Shown here one piece after another: positions 11,096 through 23,931 of a stretch of DNA of 64,000 bases. The notes beneath the pieces are model-generated. The model was given only the letters and a program-made list of their open reading frames with translations. It searched no databases and had not been told where the DNA came from. The first letter of the stretch is position 1; every line of letters begins with the position of its first letter. Position numbers and translations under genes: made by a program. Source of the DNA: Albugo candida (Eukaryota; Oomycota; Peronosporomycetes; Albuginales; Albuginaceae); NCBI GenBank assembly GCA_905220665.1, contig CAJNAR010000167.1:186001-250000 (forward strand), given 5' to 3'.

Positions 11096-13094
11096 ATGAA
11101 GCACTTCTCTTTGGCTATTCTCACGTTCATTTGGACACAACTGTATTATTATTTCAATGCACCAGTACACGAGCAAGCACCATCCGCTCGTCAGTAGCCT
11201 TTTGCTCATTCGAGCAATGCAACTCTTTTCGATGTAGAAAGTGTTTATCGTGCAGAGACTGATGATCATCCGCTTCCAACAGATCTCACAGCTCAGATAC
11301 CAAACGTAATGCTGCCGAAAGACGAGTGCAGTGACCCATCCTTCAAACCAATTCTTATGCATACAAATCGGCCAATTCGTGTAACGATAGCAATGAAGAA
11401 ACCATTGAAACCCAACAGATTTTTCTTTATGCTGAATGGACGAAACAAAGGGTATTATGTATCATACAATGAGCGATTTGAATGTATGCATACCTCAGCC
11501 AAGCTCGCTGCCAACGCACTAGGAGCTGATGCGAATTTGGTCGAGAATGGAATTCGGTTATATACTCAATTAGGATTCCCGATAGAGGACTCTACCGAAT
11601 TCAACAATTCAAATCGAATTGTACACGTCTTGATAGATTATCAGATTTGGGTGTGGCCTGGCATCCGTTTGGGCCATAAGTACCATCTCGAAGATGGAGT
11701 TGTTATGACTACGGTTGGGCTGTCTCCTAAAGTATTTGACGTGGAGTACTTCATCTCTGCAAATGAAAGCGCCAAGCTTGTTGAGTTGGGCTCGCCTTCT
11801 TTGGAAAGGTCTCAAGTCGTCGGTTCGGAGGGAGGAAGCGTTGTGGATGACGCTCGGACGAGTCATACATCATACTTACCACAAAGTGACTTTACTCGTA
11901 AATCTCAGAATCGTGGGGCTCGCGTTGCTCGACTACCATCACCTTCATTCATCGAAGATTTACAGCTTGTTCGCTATAACGCTGGTGAGTTCTATCGGCG
12001 ACATCTAGATACATTCAGTAGCAGGTCGTTCAAACCAAATGAGTGGACGGAATACACATATCGAGATTTTCTCGATTGGGTATCGTGGTCGGTCGTCAAG
12101 ATTCGAGAATTAGGTCCTCGTGTTCCTGAAGACTTTCGATATGGTGGACGATATTACCCGAATGCCAATGACACAACGGGATTCCATGTTGAATTATTAC
12201 GCTTATTCGTCCATAAAGCCGAATTGGCGCATTTCTTTCTTGCACGAAGCGCTACAGAATGGAAGACATGGATCGAAACTAATACTCAGCGGAGAGCTAA
12301 TAACATTATGTCGATTTTGATGAAGAACACCAGCAAGCCAGAATATCTACCTTTCATCGTGAAGGAGTGGGAACGTGCTGTTGCACTACCTGAGCTGCAC
12401 TACACCTTCCCTAATAAAAATGTTGATGGACTATCACACCTTTACAATTGGATCAGATGGATTAAAGATCGTGTTTTTTACTTTGGAGATAAATTTCCGG
12501 ATCATGTTCGATCCGGAGGCGCTCTATATCCGTCATACCGTGTCCAATATCAAACGACATTGATGAAATACATCATGGAGGATTACAGTCTGCATTTTCT
12601 CGCATAGATAACAAATCAAGACCGGATCAATTGGAATCTCACCAATAAGGGCCGCAAACGTGTTTTACACGATGTATTGCTGGCTTTTCCGTCATTTTTC
12701 GAACTGGTTATTCGGTCTTGGGAAGTTAGAGCCAATGTTCCACAACTTCGCTATGTAGTCCCAGCCCATGTGAAAGGAATTTCATCCACAAAGGTTTGTG
12801 ACCTTATTCCTGTATCTGAGTGATAAAATCAAGAGTGGTGGTGAGACCGTTTTCCCGTATTCGATCCATCGCAGTCAGAAAGGAAACATCAACCGAACAG
12901 GAATGCCGGAATGCTCAGCCGGACTTGCCCTACCTCCTCGTTACCTCCATGCGGCTCTTTTTTAAAGTCAAACTCCGGATGGTGATATTGATCCAATGAG
13001 TTATCATGGTGGCTGCCCACCAGAAGAAGGGACGAAATGGGGCTCTAATCTGTTTATGTGGGATAGCAATTATGATGACTCGGTTGATCTCTGA
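11096..13094 (+). pseudogene. Second prolyl 4-hydroxylase copy, broken
   Basis: A tandem paralogue of the gene at 8586. The ancestral start is the ATG at 11096, which opens a signal anchor (MKHFSLAILTFIW). In the same frame a TAG follows at 11195-11197. The frame then stays open through the hydroxylase N-domain and the HxD motif (FYRRHLD) to a TAG at 12605-12607. Similarity continues in that frame to about 12795, where a one-base shift is needed. After it, the SGGETVFPYS segment, a TAA at 12963-12965 and the distal SYHGGCP...GTKW motif are still readable to the stop at 13092. Three stops plus a frameshift mean no full enzyme can be made. A fragment starting at 11309 could still be translated but would lack the second half of the active site. 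Confidence 0.85.
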
Positions 13095-14264
13095 TCGTAA
13101 TCGGATACGGTTAGGTATCTCAATGATAGAGAAATAGATCAAAAGTGCGGTTTTCTTAATGATATAATTCCTGACACGGGGCTTAACCTTTGCCGTTGAT
13201 GTCAATATCAAGCCATGCGTTTGTGCAGTGAACTCTACGATTTCTCCATCAGGTAGCCAATTCGTATGACTGACACTTTCCACTTGTGCGAGTTTACAGG
13301 AATCCTTTGCCACGCAGCAATTCCTGCAATGCTCGTGTCTTTGTCTTCCGCTCAATCGTCCTTCTTGCTAATTCGTGGGAATAAAGCTCGGTGACTTTGA
13401 AGATGAATGATATAAATACATCTCTGATCATCCGACCGACAAAAGGTGATGCAAACGAGCCTAAGTCATGACTAAAGGAACGCGTTCTACTGCCTGATCG
13501 ATCAGTTTACAGACAGGAATACAAAGTAGATCAGACTTCTTCGCCCAGCTACTACACAACACGGAAGATTAAAAACCATGTCAGAATTCGATAGAGTTTA
13601 ACATATCTGCCTCTATCGATGTAATCAAAGTTGGAAATGCCTATCATCCTGTGCAAACGTCAACGCGGAGTCGAATTTCAGGTTTGTCCAATTGTAAACT
13701 AGCAGCTTATAGCTTCCATCGTGCTGGTAGCTAGGAACAGATCAGAAAACATGTGACGTTGTCAGATGTAAATAGTGCACATAGCCAGCAAATCCGCGTA
13801 TGTGTGAGCAAGCACTCTTGATTATCAATCGGTAGTATGCAGTTCACAAAGGCGAAGGCATCACGAAAATGAATTTTTGGTGCCTTTCATGGCAATTGCT
13901 AGGCAGGTCGTCGTGTGACCCACTTTCCAATCCAATCTGAAGGGCTTGAATTTGTATATTCATTTCCTACTCGAGCCAAAGTTTCTATTCTACTTTCTTC
14001 GAGCTACGTGAGTCTGTTTGGAACGAAATATCTCCACCAGAAGACTGAACCTATACTGGTAGGAACTAGATATGTCAGTAGAAGAATCACTTGATATGGG
14101 CAAGCATGACATTCGAGGTATCACCAGTTGAGATCGCATTCTGTGCAGTGTCGACGTGATACGGTTCGGCTGGTGCATGTATTGTATGAACACTTCCACA
14201 CAGAACATGAGCCAAAGTATTGATAAAAGAAGGGAACCGTTGAAATCCCCTGAGTTTAATACAC
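13095..14264. other. Gene-poor spacer
   Basis: No gene supported on either strand. Frames are short and mutually overlapping, and stops are dense. No RNA gene recognised. Confidence 0.4.
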
Positions 14265-14730
14265 CTACGTGAGGGACAATATGATAGCACTGCCCGCTAC
14301 TTTTCGACATGAACCAATTTGCAATCACTCAGTTCAGTTGGCGTTCGCGTTTCTTCGTGTTGCTCATTGTTGTTAGATTATTTCGCGTTTCACGGTTTGT
14401 TGAATATATTCTACTCTAGACACTAAGTCCTAATATTTCACTACGAAGAACATGAAAAATTCATTATCATTATTTTTTTTTAAATATGACACAAAATTTC
14501 AAAATAAACAAAGACATCCTCGTGTACAGGTCATCCATGACATAAGAACCTTATGGTCTACAAACTTGGTCTTAAAAATGATTTCCGACTGAGTGTGATA
14601 GCCTCTTTGTAGTCAATATGGTTGAATTCTCAGTCTCGGAAAGTAGCCAATCATAATGGGACGGCTCGTAAATTAGTTAATCATATCAAACTGAGGGGAT
14701 TTTAACGGTTCCCTAATTAAAATTATAATC
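14265..14730. repeat. Dispersed repeat, copy 1 of the element at 23.9-24.5 kb
   Basis: This stretch matches 24015-24490 over most of its length, beginning near GATAGCACTGCCCGCTAC and including TTCATTATCATTATT and TCAATATGGTTGAATTC. It ends with TATCAAACTGAGGGGAT, the inner part of the terminal inverted repeat of the second copy. The left terminal repeat is missing here, so this copy is truncated. It contains no coding capacity. A short flank shared with 23850-23900 (ATTGTGGCCTCTGATTGG) follows at about 14777. Confidence 0.7.
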
Positions 14731-15580
14731 AAATTACGAGAATCGTTATCCAGCCCCACCCTTCATAAATTATTGGAAATTGTGGCCTCTGATTGGTCCG
14801 AATAGATGCAACGGAAGACAAAAAAAGACGCACAAAATTCGGTTTCTGCAATTTTGTACTACTTAATCTAGGTCTATATAGATAACCAACAACACTACTC
14901 ATTTGATCAAGCGGAGAGGGAGACACATTCACTCGTACGAATTGAAGTGAGGCATCTGCGAATTTTACGAGATCACAGCCGCGTACGAGGGATTGGCAGT
15001 ACAGTGTTTCGTAGAAAGAATCGCTGATCGTGTCCATATTCGTCATTTGTATTGCTCGAAGCAACGAGCTTCCACGTCTGGGCATTACTTACGTATACTT
15101 AGAATCAAATCCAGTTAGCACCTCGCAGTATGCGCAACCCTATCTGGATAACAATTAGACAAAAGACTGTCATATACTATATGCACAACTTCTCTGGCCA
15201 ATATAGTTCGTGAATGTCGTTCCTTCGTTTGAGACAAATTTGAGAAACGGCTGAGACGTTAATTTAAGTTCATTGAACCTTAGCATCTCCTAGCAGATTT
15301 GATAAAATACGACTGTCCCGGGGTGGTTTGGAAGTAACGTTGCCATTAAAGTGGTAAGTGCAAATTCTGATCCGTCATGAGGAGATAAAGCGCACGAAGA
15401 CATTCGTTCACACCTATACGCTCCAGCTTGATTGTTGATATGCGCTTCCATAACCCCAAACTCGTCCATCTTCAACATACGCATGAAGCACGATCCGAGA
15501 AGCCAACGGTACGTATGAATGAGCAACGCAATTTTCATCTTTTCATTTTCAATTAATCGATCGCGGGAGCACACGGCAAC
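14731..15580. other. Spacer with two unassigned minus-strand frames
   Basis: Minus-strand frames at 14729-15085 (118 codons) and 15290-15574 (94 codons) have ordinary amino-acid composition, but I recognise no family, signal peptide or splice pattern. They may be remnants. The stretch ends at the signal-peptide ATG of the next pseudogene. Confidence 0.3.
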
Positions 15581-16754
15581 ATGAAAACTCTACAAATACG
15601 AACTTATGGTGCTGCGATGCTTGAAATATTTCTGGCGTCTTACCATTTCGTGGGCGCAAAATTCACGAGTTTGTATCCCATAACAGCTGAGGGATCAAAT
15701 ACGGTGCTTGAAAAAGGATTTAGGGTCGATATATACCTAAAAAAAACATTCTGACGACTCGAATGCAGTGCCCCGGGATGAATTATATTTGTTAACGTTT
15801 CACGCTGACGATGTAAACGAAGATAAAGCTTTTGACATCTGTCAAAGCAACCTTTAGAATTCAGGCACTTTTGACTCTGAGAGAAACTCTTTTGCGAAAG
15901 TACTGTCCGATTTCAACAACGGTTTCCCTATAGAAACTTTTTCTGAACCCAGTTCAAACTTCGTGAAGTAACTCACCCAGAAAAGAAATTCTCAACATAC
16001 AGCCACGTTAAGTACGCAGGTCGAATCAACTTCGACAGATATCAGTGACAATGTGGAAGTGTTTGAACAATGCTTTTGGGGCATCCCGAATGGTAACGTT
16101 GTAGCTGGCTGGGTACTAAAAAAGCAGGCGTTGAAACGCTTGTTCGACCGAAATAAGATCCGCAGCAGCAGCTTGACCCTCATGGATCGTGAAGTTTACA
16201 TCACGAATAACTATGGGATATACTCATTTATTTTGGAAGATGCTCCACATTTTTATTTCATGAGCGATTTGGCACCGGATGTACCATTCATACCCCAGGA
16301 CGAATTCTCGAAGGCTGAAGTCACCATGTTCAGCACACAATCCATGCAAAAGGTTGAAGTTCGCCCCGGTAACGTAATGACCACGATCCCCCGATATGTA
16401 TACGACCAGTTGCAATCAGAGTTACAAAAATCGGGATTCACTGAAAAGAACGGGCGCTACCAACGATCTTGCTCAAGTATCAAAGTTTTCAAGATAGCGG
16501 ACTGTACACTCCATATTACTATTCAGAAAATTACACTTTTTTTCAGGCCCGATCAATATGTGACCTTTACAGAAGCAAATGGAGAGCGCATTTGTGTTCT
16601 GCAGCTTTTGCCGAATGAAGAAAACAAGTGGGTGTTGGGATCTTCATTTCTAAGAGCTTATACAATCATCATCCGCACAGAAAAGAATACAAAAGCTTAT
16701 AAATTCCTCCCAAGAAAAAGTAGAGGGATAAAAGCATTTCCAATACATCCTTAA
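15581..16754 (+). pseudogene. Secreted A1-peptidase-like protein, broken copy
   Basis: The ATG at 15581 opens a signal peptide (MKTLQIRTYGAAMLEIFLAS) and a short mature start ending VDIYLKK. The frame breaks in a run of A residues near 15740. One frame over, it continues as DDSNAVPRDELYLLTFHADD, then meets a TAG and later a TAA before joining the long open stretch from 16053. That stretch has the C-terminal lobe features of pepsin-like proteins: KVEVRPGNVMTTIP at the site of the second DTG motif, a hydrophobic strand region, and NKWVLGSSFLRAYTIII, the usual last flap before the C-terminus. Neither catalytic Asp motif is present. It is paralogous to 43028-44269 and 34529-35501. A frameshift and two stops mark it as a pseudogene, although the 233-codon C-terminal frame is intact. 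Confidence 0.65.
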
Positions 16755-16840
16755 GGATTTGTAGTCATATGGCACCTTTTTACAAAAAGACATAAATATA
16801 CACTGCAAGATTGATTTTGAGATGTAGTACTCTTGCCTGA

Positions 16841-17086
16841 GCTCTTACGGCCACAACGAGCCTTGACGCAATATCACTTTCGACCCCCGAGGAGGAACAG
16901 AACGCGTCCGTTGACATGAGTGCAGTCATGTACAAAGAGGCACTGCCCAATGCAATTGCAGTAGCCGCTTTCTTAGCAGAGTTTCAATCGAGATTCTTTT
17001 TCAACAAGAAAGACGGCAAGAAAGTCATTGCCTTACTTTCTCCGAATGTGAAAACCAAGGCGCACTCAGCGATATATCTAATAGAA
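16841..17086 (+). other. Unassigned exon-like open segment
   Basis: An open frame (STPEEEQNASVDMSAVMYKE to AHSAIYLIE) ends exactly at a strong donor (GTAAGT, 17087). A plausible acceptor near 17219 would continue it as LDGKQEKIRKMPNLLKA before a stop. I recognise no family. It looks like a relic exon of a conserved gene, or a short real gene whose other exons I cannot place. Confidence 0.25.
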
Positions 17087-17113
17087 GTAAGTTTCATGAA
17101 ATATTGGCAATGA

Positions 17114-18007
17114 GATCATTGCTCTTTGATGTCGTTGGTGTCTATTGTCATCGTGATTCTGTGCTGCGAATTGCAACACTGCGGTATCGCCTACAAAGCC
17201 TTCGCATGAATCTATTTAGCTGGACGGAAAGCAAGAAAAGATTCGTAAGATGCCAAACTTATTGAAAGCAGCGAGTGAAAGCTGCAGCTGACGAGGAACT
17301 CGATGAAATAATGACATTCCATACGATAAGAAACCGAATTTATCCAAGCTCCTATTGGTAACAGTATCTTGTCCTGATAGCTGCTGGTTGCGCTCATTTG
17401 ATGAATATCTCCGCGTAATAGTGACTTCTTACTCGTAGCTCGCGTCTGCTTTTGTAGCGATATCGGTAAAATCTGATGAAGATGACGCTTCTCGAAACTG
17501 AATTCGGTTTCACCGAAAGTAAGATGCAGCATACGCGATTATCATACTTGTTGCTGCCAGTGTACAGTACATCCACGCTCATGATTCTGCCCGTACAACT
17601 CTTCTCTGAGAGGCTGACTGATAAGTCCAAATGCATTCAGTCCAACCAAGTTCCGGTATGTGTAAGCCATAAGGCTGATTCACCGTGATTCTTGAGCGTT
17701 TTAGCTTGTGTCATTCATATAGCATCTGATCATCTTTTGGTATTCGGCTATTCATAGACTATAGCATCAGTGGCTCATGGATTGGTAACTGAGAAATCTG
17801 AGCTTTACATATCTCTTTCTTCTTTGGTCTACACAAGAATACTTATATCAATAATCTTCTAAGAAGCGTGAGTTAAAGTCAGTTTTCGACATCATGATGT
17901 ATCTCAATCACCCCGAAGATCACAAGGAAAGGACCAGCATCGTACCTGGGTTGGATTCCGCATCGTCGCGTGTTGCGGTCGATGCACTGTCGACAAGAAA
18001 CTTTAAG
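17114..18007. other. Gene-poor spacer before LINE copy A
   Basis: Several frames of 60-106 codons overlap on both strands with no recognisable features. No repeat shared with the rest of the window was noticed. Confidence 0.3.
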
Positions 18008-18144
18008 CTGCTCAATCCCACTTCTTAAGTTACCCACTACTACATAATCGTCCAATTCGGTACAAACAAATTAAAAGACAACTTAATTCGAATGATTCAA
18101 GCAGACATAAAGATACAGCCCAGTGTGCTAGATTCCACTTGTGC

Positions 18145-20330
18145 AAACATGGCAACCCTTATGATTCAACCGGCTTTGGGAAACTGCATGGTTGAGTGAC
18201 AGTACAGAAGGTACAGAGGGTACCCGTGATACTACCACTGCCTCATCACAGGGTGGGCCAAAGGCAACTTCAACTATAGATGACACGAACCATCTTACGT
18301 TGGTGGATACTATCAACTCGCAGGATTCATTGCGTAAGGGCAAGGCTAGAGCTCGACCTCGAGCGAAGTATCACGTGGAGCTCCCAAAGCCGAAAGCTTC
18401 GGATATCGAGGCTATACTGCAACTAAATGCAGACGGGGAGCACCCAGAGTGAATGTATGAATAATCATGGAAATTCAGGAATCAAACCCCTACTGGAGAG
18501 CAGGGCCATTGCTCAAGTATCGAAAATACCCGGTAGCGATATTCGGTTGATAGTTTTTATCGACGATGCATGTCAACACCTGAAGCGCCTGCCAGTAAGC
18601 ATCCTCGGCGCTCAGTACTTTTTTCGGGAGTACGATTCTCGCGAATACTTCTACTTCCTGGACTTATTTTTTTTTGTGAGAGTGAAGGGAGAACGGATTC
18701 CCATCTTACATCTCCTTCACGGAGAAGAAAGTTCAAGAGTCGTAGGTCCTCTCAGAGAAATTGTTCCGTACAAGAAAGTCTTGATGTCGACGTGGAGAGT
18801 GTACGTTAGTAGTTCTACGTGCCCTCAATTGATGGCCAAAATTGGCAGAATATGCGACAAAATTGCATACGGGAAGTTGCTTTATCCTGTTAGAGGAATG
18901 AAGGCTTCAATCTATATCAAACGATCACGTTTTGGTAAGCGTGATTCTTTTTGCTTGTATTCTGGAGCTGCACCAGCCACGGGAACACTGCAACAACAAA
19001 ACGAAATTCAATATTAACATCAATACCACCAACGATAAGAAAAAATAGCAACAAAGGCACTCGTGGTGGACCCAAAGATACTGAAGAAGCCAGTTCCAAG
19101 GCAGGAATAAAAGACGAGGAAACCGGATTGGAAACCCTCCAGCAAATATCGCTAGAGCTCAACTCTTCCTCCACTAGCATACTAGCAGGGGCACCAGACT
19201 TAATGCAACCCCCCCTCCCATTCAGCAGGTGGAAAATAAACCAGCCTCACTAGCACGAGTGGAATGAGATGGCGTTGACTGCATGCAGCTGGCATGTACA
19301 AGTGGTAAACATAACTGGGTAGAGCCGCTCCGCCAATTGGTCTCAAAAGCGCCACTTCGCGCTCTTCATAAGTCGGATACTGATGCTTTCTTTGCTATTC
19401 TTGCAAATATGGAATTGGAGATAGAAGAAGTAGAAGTGTTGCCAATCTGGAGCATGGAGATTACAGCCGAAATATTCCTGCGAAAACGCGGATGCCGAAA
19501 TTTGGTGGCTACTTCGAAAGAGGCGAATCACCTTTATCGAAAACGTTTCACAGCGGTCGAATACGCCGAACCAGCACCATGAGTTGTTGAGGTAGGCGAG
19601 CTCATGAAAATCGATCTCAAAAACTTCCTCCTCCCGCTTCAACCCTGTAAACGAGTCCAAGCCGATGCACTCATCCATCGTATGCATAGGATGGTACACT
19701 TCTGCACCAACCTGGACAAAATCATCCGAGCAGCACTAGATCATCCGATCGCCATGAATGGGGTACTTCTAATGTCGGATTTTCGCGTGTTGCACGATGT
19801 GGCACATATCCTCCTAATCAGTTGCCTTTTTTTAGCACACAACCTCGAGGAATATGTTACGCTTTCGACGCGATTGAGTCGCAATGTTGGTGAGAGAATG
19901 CCTTAAAAGCGAGATTTCATGGTCGAGAAATGTCGTGGTGACAGGCACTCTCAGAGAAAGTTCACTGTTTGATTCGAGCAAATAATGATTTTGGGCTGAT
20001 GAAAGTTCTATTTCTGTGTACTGCACCACTCTTTACAAAAACGATCAATGATTCCAATATCTCACAGATGGGCCGGTATTCTGGGGTCCGGGTCATCATT
20101 GTCGTTACTACCGCTTAACTTGCTTCTATCATTTTTGTGCTTCGAGTTGGGCAGCAAGTGTTGGTTGCAATGTTTCCGGTTGAGCGGCGTAATGGTCTCT
20201 TTAATGACAGCGAGGAGCTCTCCGTCAATCGTAGCTTTTTCGCAGAAGAAAATGCATCGTCTTAACTCTCTCAACGGAATGGTGAAGCGAAGTTGATCGC
20301 TGGTCCGCTTCAGCGTGAATGATAAGGCCA
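18145..20330 (+). pseudogene. LINE copy A ORF1 remnant
   Basis: Fragments in different frames match the first reading frame of the intact element: GPKATSTIDDTNHLTL, ARPRAKYHVELPKPKASDIE and LESRAIAQVSKIPGSDIR, followed by pieces up to about 20330. Several stops and frame changes separate them. No functional protein is possible. Confidence 0.8.
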
Positions 20331-23290
20331 AGGTCTCCCCGATTATATCAAGGTGGACAGCATCCCAGCATCCTCGGGAATGACAATGGAATTTATAAAT
20401 GGTTATCTTTTTTTCGACCACGACCTATCACGACACTCCGTTTGCTGTGTTCAAGAAGCCAAGTGATCACAATCAACTGGACTCATTAAACCCTTTTATT
20501 ACACGCAAAAATACAGCAGAAAATGTTTGTAAAAGCCACAAAGGTGCTTTTTACATCCCACTCAAAATCGCAGTGTGAGTTTGATAAAAATCCTTCGTTC
20601 GTACTTCCGCGATTTTATACAGCAGCTGAAGAATTCGCCGAACGAAGAGAACTTGGTGCTCGAACAGTTGCGGACAGCTTGGAATCCCGGGAAATATGGG
20701 AAAGCTGGAAGACGAAAATCAAGTAACAGCTTCATGGAACTAAGACAAAGATTTCACAGGATAGCAGACGTGATGTCAAGTCTAGCTAGCGTATTTTGGA
20801 AGTCACAGCAGCTCTACATCACATCCAAGACACCAATCCGTCATGGCACTTTTCGAATTGAGTCTCGAATAATTTGAAAGGCGGTCGAAAAAAATGTTAA
20901 ATAAACCCAGAATGAGCGCTTCGATCGTCACGTGAAGCACATGGAGAACTACTCCAAGAATTTTCTTCGCCCTGCAGACAATCCTAGTCGTCGCGTGACG
21001 GTCGAAATGGCACTAAAAATGTGGCATCGTGACATCCATCGAACCCGAGAGAAATTATTGACAAATTCAAGGATCATAAAAGTGGTGTCATGGGCTATCT
21101 CTATAGCTCTAAGATCGACAAAGCTGATCTATGCGAGGGAAAAGAAATAAAGCTACCGGATGCGTTCAAGTTTCCCTTTCGTCTGAGGAGCAAGACCATC
21201 TCTAATCTCTCTCAAATAGAACGTTATAGAGAAAGCGATTAAGCACATGCGTAGTAGTTCTTCTCCGGGTATGGATAGGCTACCAGCAGCATTTATCGTC
21301 TTGATGCGGTAACATTTGGCGAGTGTCTGAAGATCGTATTCGATTATCAGCTGGAAAGAGGTATCTTACTTCGATCAAAGAGTCACTCGGCAATCACCTT
21401 TTTGTAGAAAAAAGGATATCGAAGTGATCCTAGCGACAAGCGACCGATCGCTCTACTTTGTATTGATGTGAAATTACTATAAAACGTATTGGCAAAGCGA
21501 TTGCAACATTTTTTGCCGAAATTGATCAATCAATATCAAAAAGCTTTTGTGCGAAGAAGGTCGATGCCTCATCACATTCGACATCTCACCGACATGCTCA
21601 TTCATCGTGGAAAGAAGCATATGCAGCTTCTCTCGACTTTGAGAAAGCTTATGATCGAGTGATTTGGATGCACATGTTTCGCTCTTTAAAAAAATGGGCG
21701 TTGGAAAAAGCTTCATCGACTGAGTTTGTCTGTACACCAACAAAAATGCGCAGTTGATGGTGAATTGCACTATCAGACCGTCCATTAAACCACAACGTAG
21801 AGTGAAACAAGAAGATCCAATATCCGCATTACTTTCTGTGATGACGATCGAACATTCGGGAAATTTGCTTCGACAACATGAAGAACATGGCATTTGGATT
21901 AATGGCACGACTGTCGCTATTTGACTTTTTTTGCGAACGATCCGAAATTGCTTTCAGAAACTCCCAATGGTGTTTTGACGCAACTCGAACGCGTTCAAGT
22001 CTATTGCGATGTATCTGGTGCGAAAGTCAACTTGAGCAAATTATCCATACTCTAGTTGAATCGGTACATGCCGTGTCCACGTATTCCCAATTTGACTATA
22101 CTGGGTCCGGAGGATTCGTTTAAGTATCTGGGTATTGTGTTCGGCCAGAAACCGACTCATTCGATGGTTTACATTACGAAGCTGCTACTCGTCATCCAAG
22201 TACGCAGAACGTTTAATGCAATCTTGGCATGGTGGATGAACCACATCGAACATTTCGAGAAACGTTTGCTACACTTTTCGACGTTCGAAGTTTGCAAGAC
22301 TTTTTTCGTGAAAGCGACACATGGCCAACGAAGGAAGATTTTGTCGACATGTATTACAACGACGAAGAGCTGAACACATCGGATATGTCTGAAGAAAAGT
22401 TGCTGAGTCGACTTTACAATGAAGTCACTCAGATTCTCCAGCGTATCCACTCGACGATTGGTCTCATCACTTGGATTATACCAACCACAAGTGGCAGATC
22501 ATTTTATGTGGGAGTAAAAAGCACGGAAAGGAAACATTATTTTCCATCTATTTCACGCTCACAACTCTCACGAATCGTCTGTAAACCTCCCGAACCTACC
22601 AAGAGTCATCCGATGTCGACACATTGGTCATCACGGGAGAGATCGGACGCACTGGATTCAGAACGAGTTCGAACTTTTATGGCTACATCACGGCATCTTC
22701 GAAAACGTGTATTACCAATTTTCGAGGATTTACAGTTTCGTCCAGCCTTTCGAATGTTGCCAGTTCGATCTCGTTTCTGATTGTTAAAGCATCTTCAGCC
22801 GGACATTTTATTGTGCACGCAGCCTTCGTGCGAGGCAGTGGAATTCCATCAACATCTCTTTCTCGAGTGCCATCACAGAGCACACTTATGGAGGGACATT
22901 CTACTTAGTTGGGATGAGTTCTTCTCATCCCGACCACGTTGGACGCATATTGCATGTGGAAATTGTGCCAGCACTACGGTCGGACTGGAAAGAATATCAG
23001 CAAATGATACCAGATGTATGGCCTGTATTGCAAGCGGCGACGCTGCGCTTCGTCTGGACCAATCAAATCGTCGTAGGTTCGCCACCGATCATCAAATCCA
23101 AAAGTTGCAGCACTTTCCGTGATCTACACCACCTTTAGTAGGCATGTTCGATACTTTCGGAGACAGTCTTACAATCAAGACTAGAGCATTCGGCTTGCAA
23201 AAATGCTTGATCAAAACTCGCAACGCAAGGATCATTTCGTGGATTTTAGGAGTCGAAGATCATTGCTACGGGTCCGGCACAGACTAATGA
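20331..23290 (+). pseudogene. LINE copy A ORF2 (endonuclease/reverse transcriptase) remnant
   Basis: The endonuclease part survives only as short pieces. The reverse-transcriptase core is readable in broken frames (for example FEKAYDRV near 21640). After the large deletion near 22172 the C-terminal domain continues as MVDEPHRTFRETFATLFDVR. Many stops are present. Confidence 0.8.
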
Positions 23291-23530
23291 AACACGGTCC
23301 CTTGAGCACTTAATGGTAAAATACATAATATCTCTTAAGGTCCTTAGTTCGCCAACTCTGTTTCTACTGCTGCTCTAAGCCTTCTGCTACTACCAATCAG
23401 CGACTGCCACGTCGATGCCCATCTTGATACCGCTTTTAAGCTGGCACTAACAATCATCACTTGATGACTGCTTCACCAGTACCTACCGGTAAGTGTCTGC
23501 TGGTCGACGCGCTGCTTCGACAACACAGAC
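23285..23530. mobile_element. Small non-autonomous insertion inside LINE copy A
   Basis: Relative to the intact LINE, copy A has 246 extra bases here. They are bounded by a 7-bp direct repeat CACAGAC at 23278-23284 and 23524-23530, while the intact element has a single CACAGGC at this point. That is the pattern of a target-site duplication. No clear terminal inverted repeat or coding frame was seen. Confidence 0.55.
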
Positions 23531-23931
23531 AAGCAGGAGTTCAAGTGCAAGTTCGATCTCAGTCCTAGTTGAATGGCTACGTTGCCTCTAGTGTGGCGCA
23601 CACGAATCGGCAACTGGGATTTTAGGCTGGGGTTGACTAGGTACCTTACGTAGTGTGGCGAACACTAAGTTAAAAAACACGATACGTTTGGACACTTTTC
23701 CAGTTTGCACATGTAAGACGCTGGGCACACAGTCCGTATTGTGGTGGTTTTGAGGATACCGCAATACAGGACTATTCACGAGAAGAGAGATTATCATCTC
23801 TCCCAAGTATTTTCGCGAAACATTTTTTATTTATATTTTTGTCCGTTATTCAGCCTCCAGTCTCTATAAATTAATGGCGATTGTGGCCTCTGATTGGTTT
23901 AAACAAATAAAATAGAATAGCAAAAAGCGTG

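Larger units (their letters stand above)
18008..23851 (+). mobile_element. Decayed non-LTR retrotransposon (LINE copy A)
   Basis: This region aligns along its length with the intact LINE at 27329-34339 but is broken by many stops, frameshifts and deletions. One deletion of about 135 bp falls near 18450 and one of about 620 bp near 22172, where the reverse transcriptase and C-terminal parts join directly. Remnants of both reading frames and of the 3' untranslated region (GTGTGGCGCACACG, about 23592) are readable. I found no target-site duplication. A 246-bp foreign insertion lies in the 3' part. Confidence 0.85.

Noticed and set aside
11309..12607. Second complete prolyl hydroxylase gene
   Set aside because: The frame ends early at TAG, lacks the distal His and Lys, and upstream and downstream homology shows two more stops and a frameshift; called a pseudogene.
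12930..13355. Minus-strand gene over the hydroxylase pseudogene end
   Set aside because: It overlaps recognisable hydroxylase coding sequence on the other strand and has no family features.
14100..14300. CRISPR-like or short regular repeats
   Set aside because: No evenly spaced repeats; the similarity here is to the single dispersed copy at 24 kb, and the host is eukaryotic.
16053..16754. Intact 233-aa gene
   Set aside because: Collinear upstream sequence back to a signal-peptide ATG at 15581 is broken by a frameshift and two stops, so this is the surviving tail of a longer gene.
17212..17688. Gene on either strand downstream of the 16.9-kb segment
   Set aside because: Frames are short, overlap on both strands and show no splice-supported or family-supported reading.
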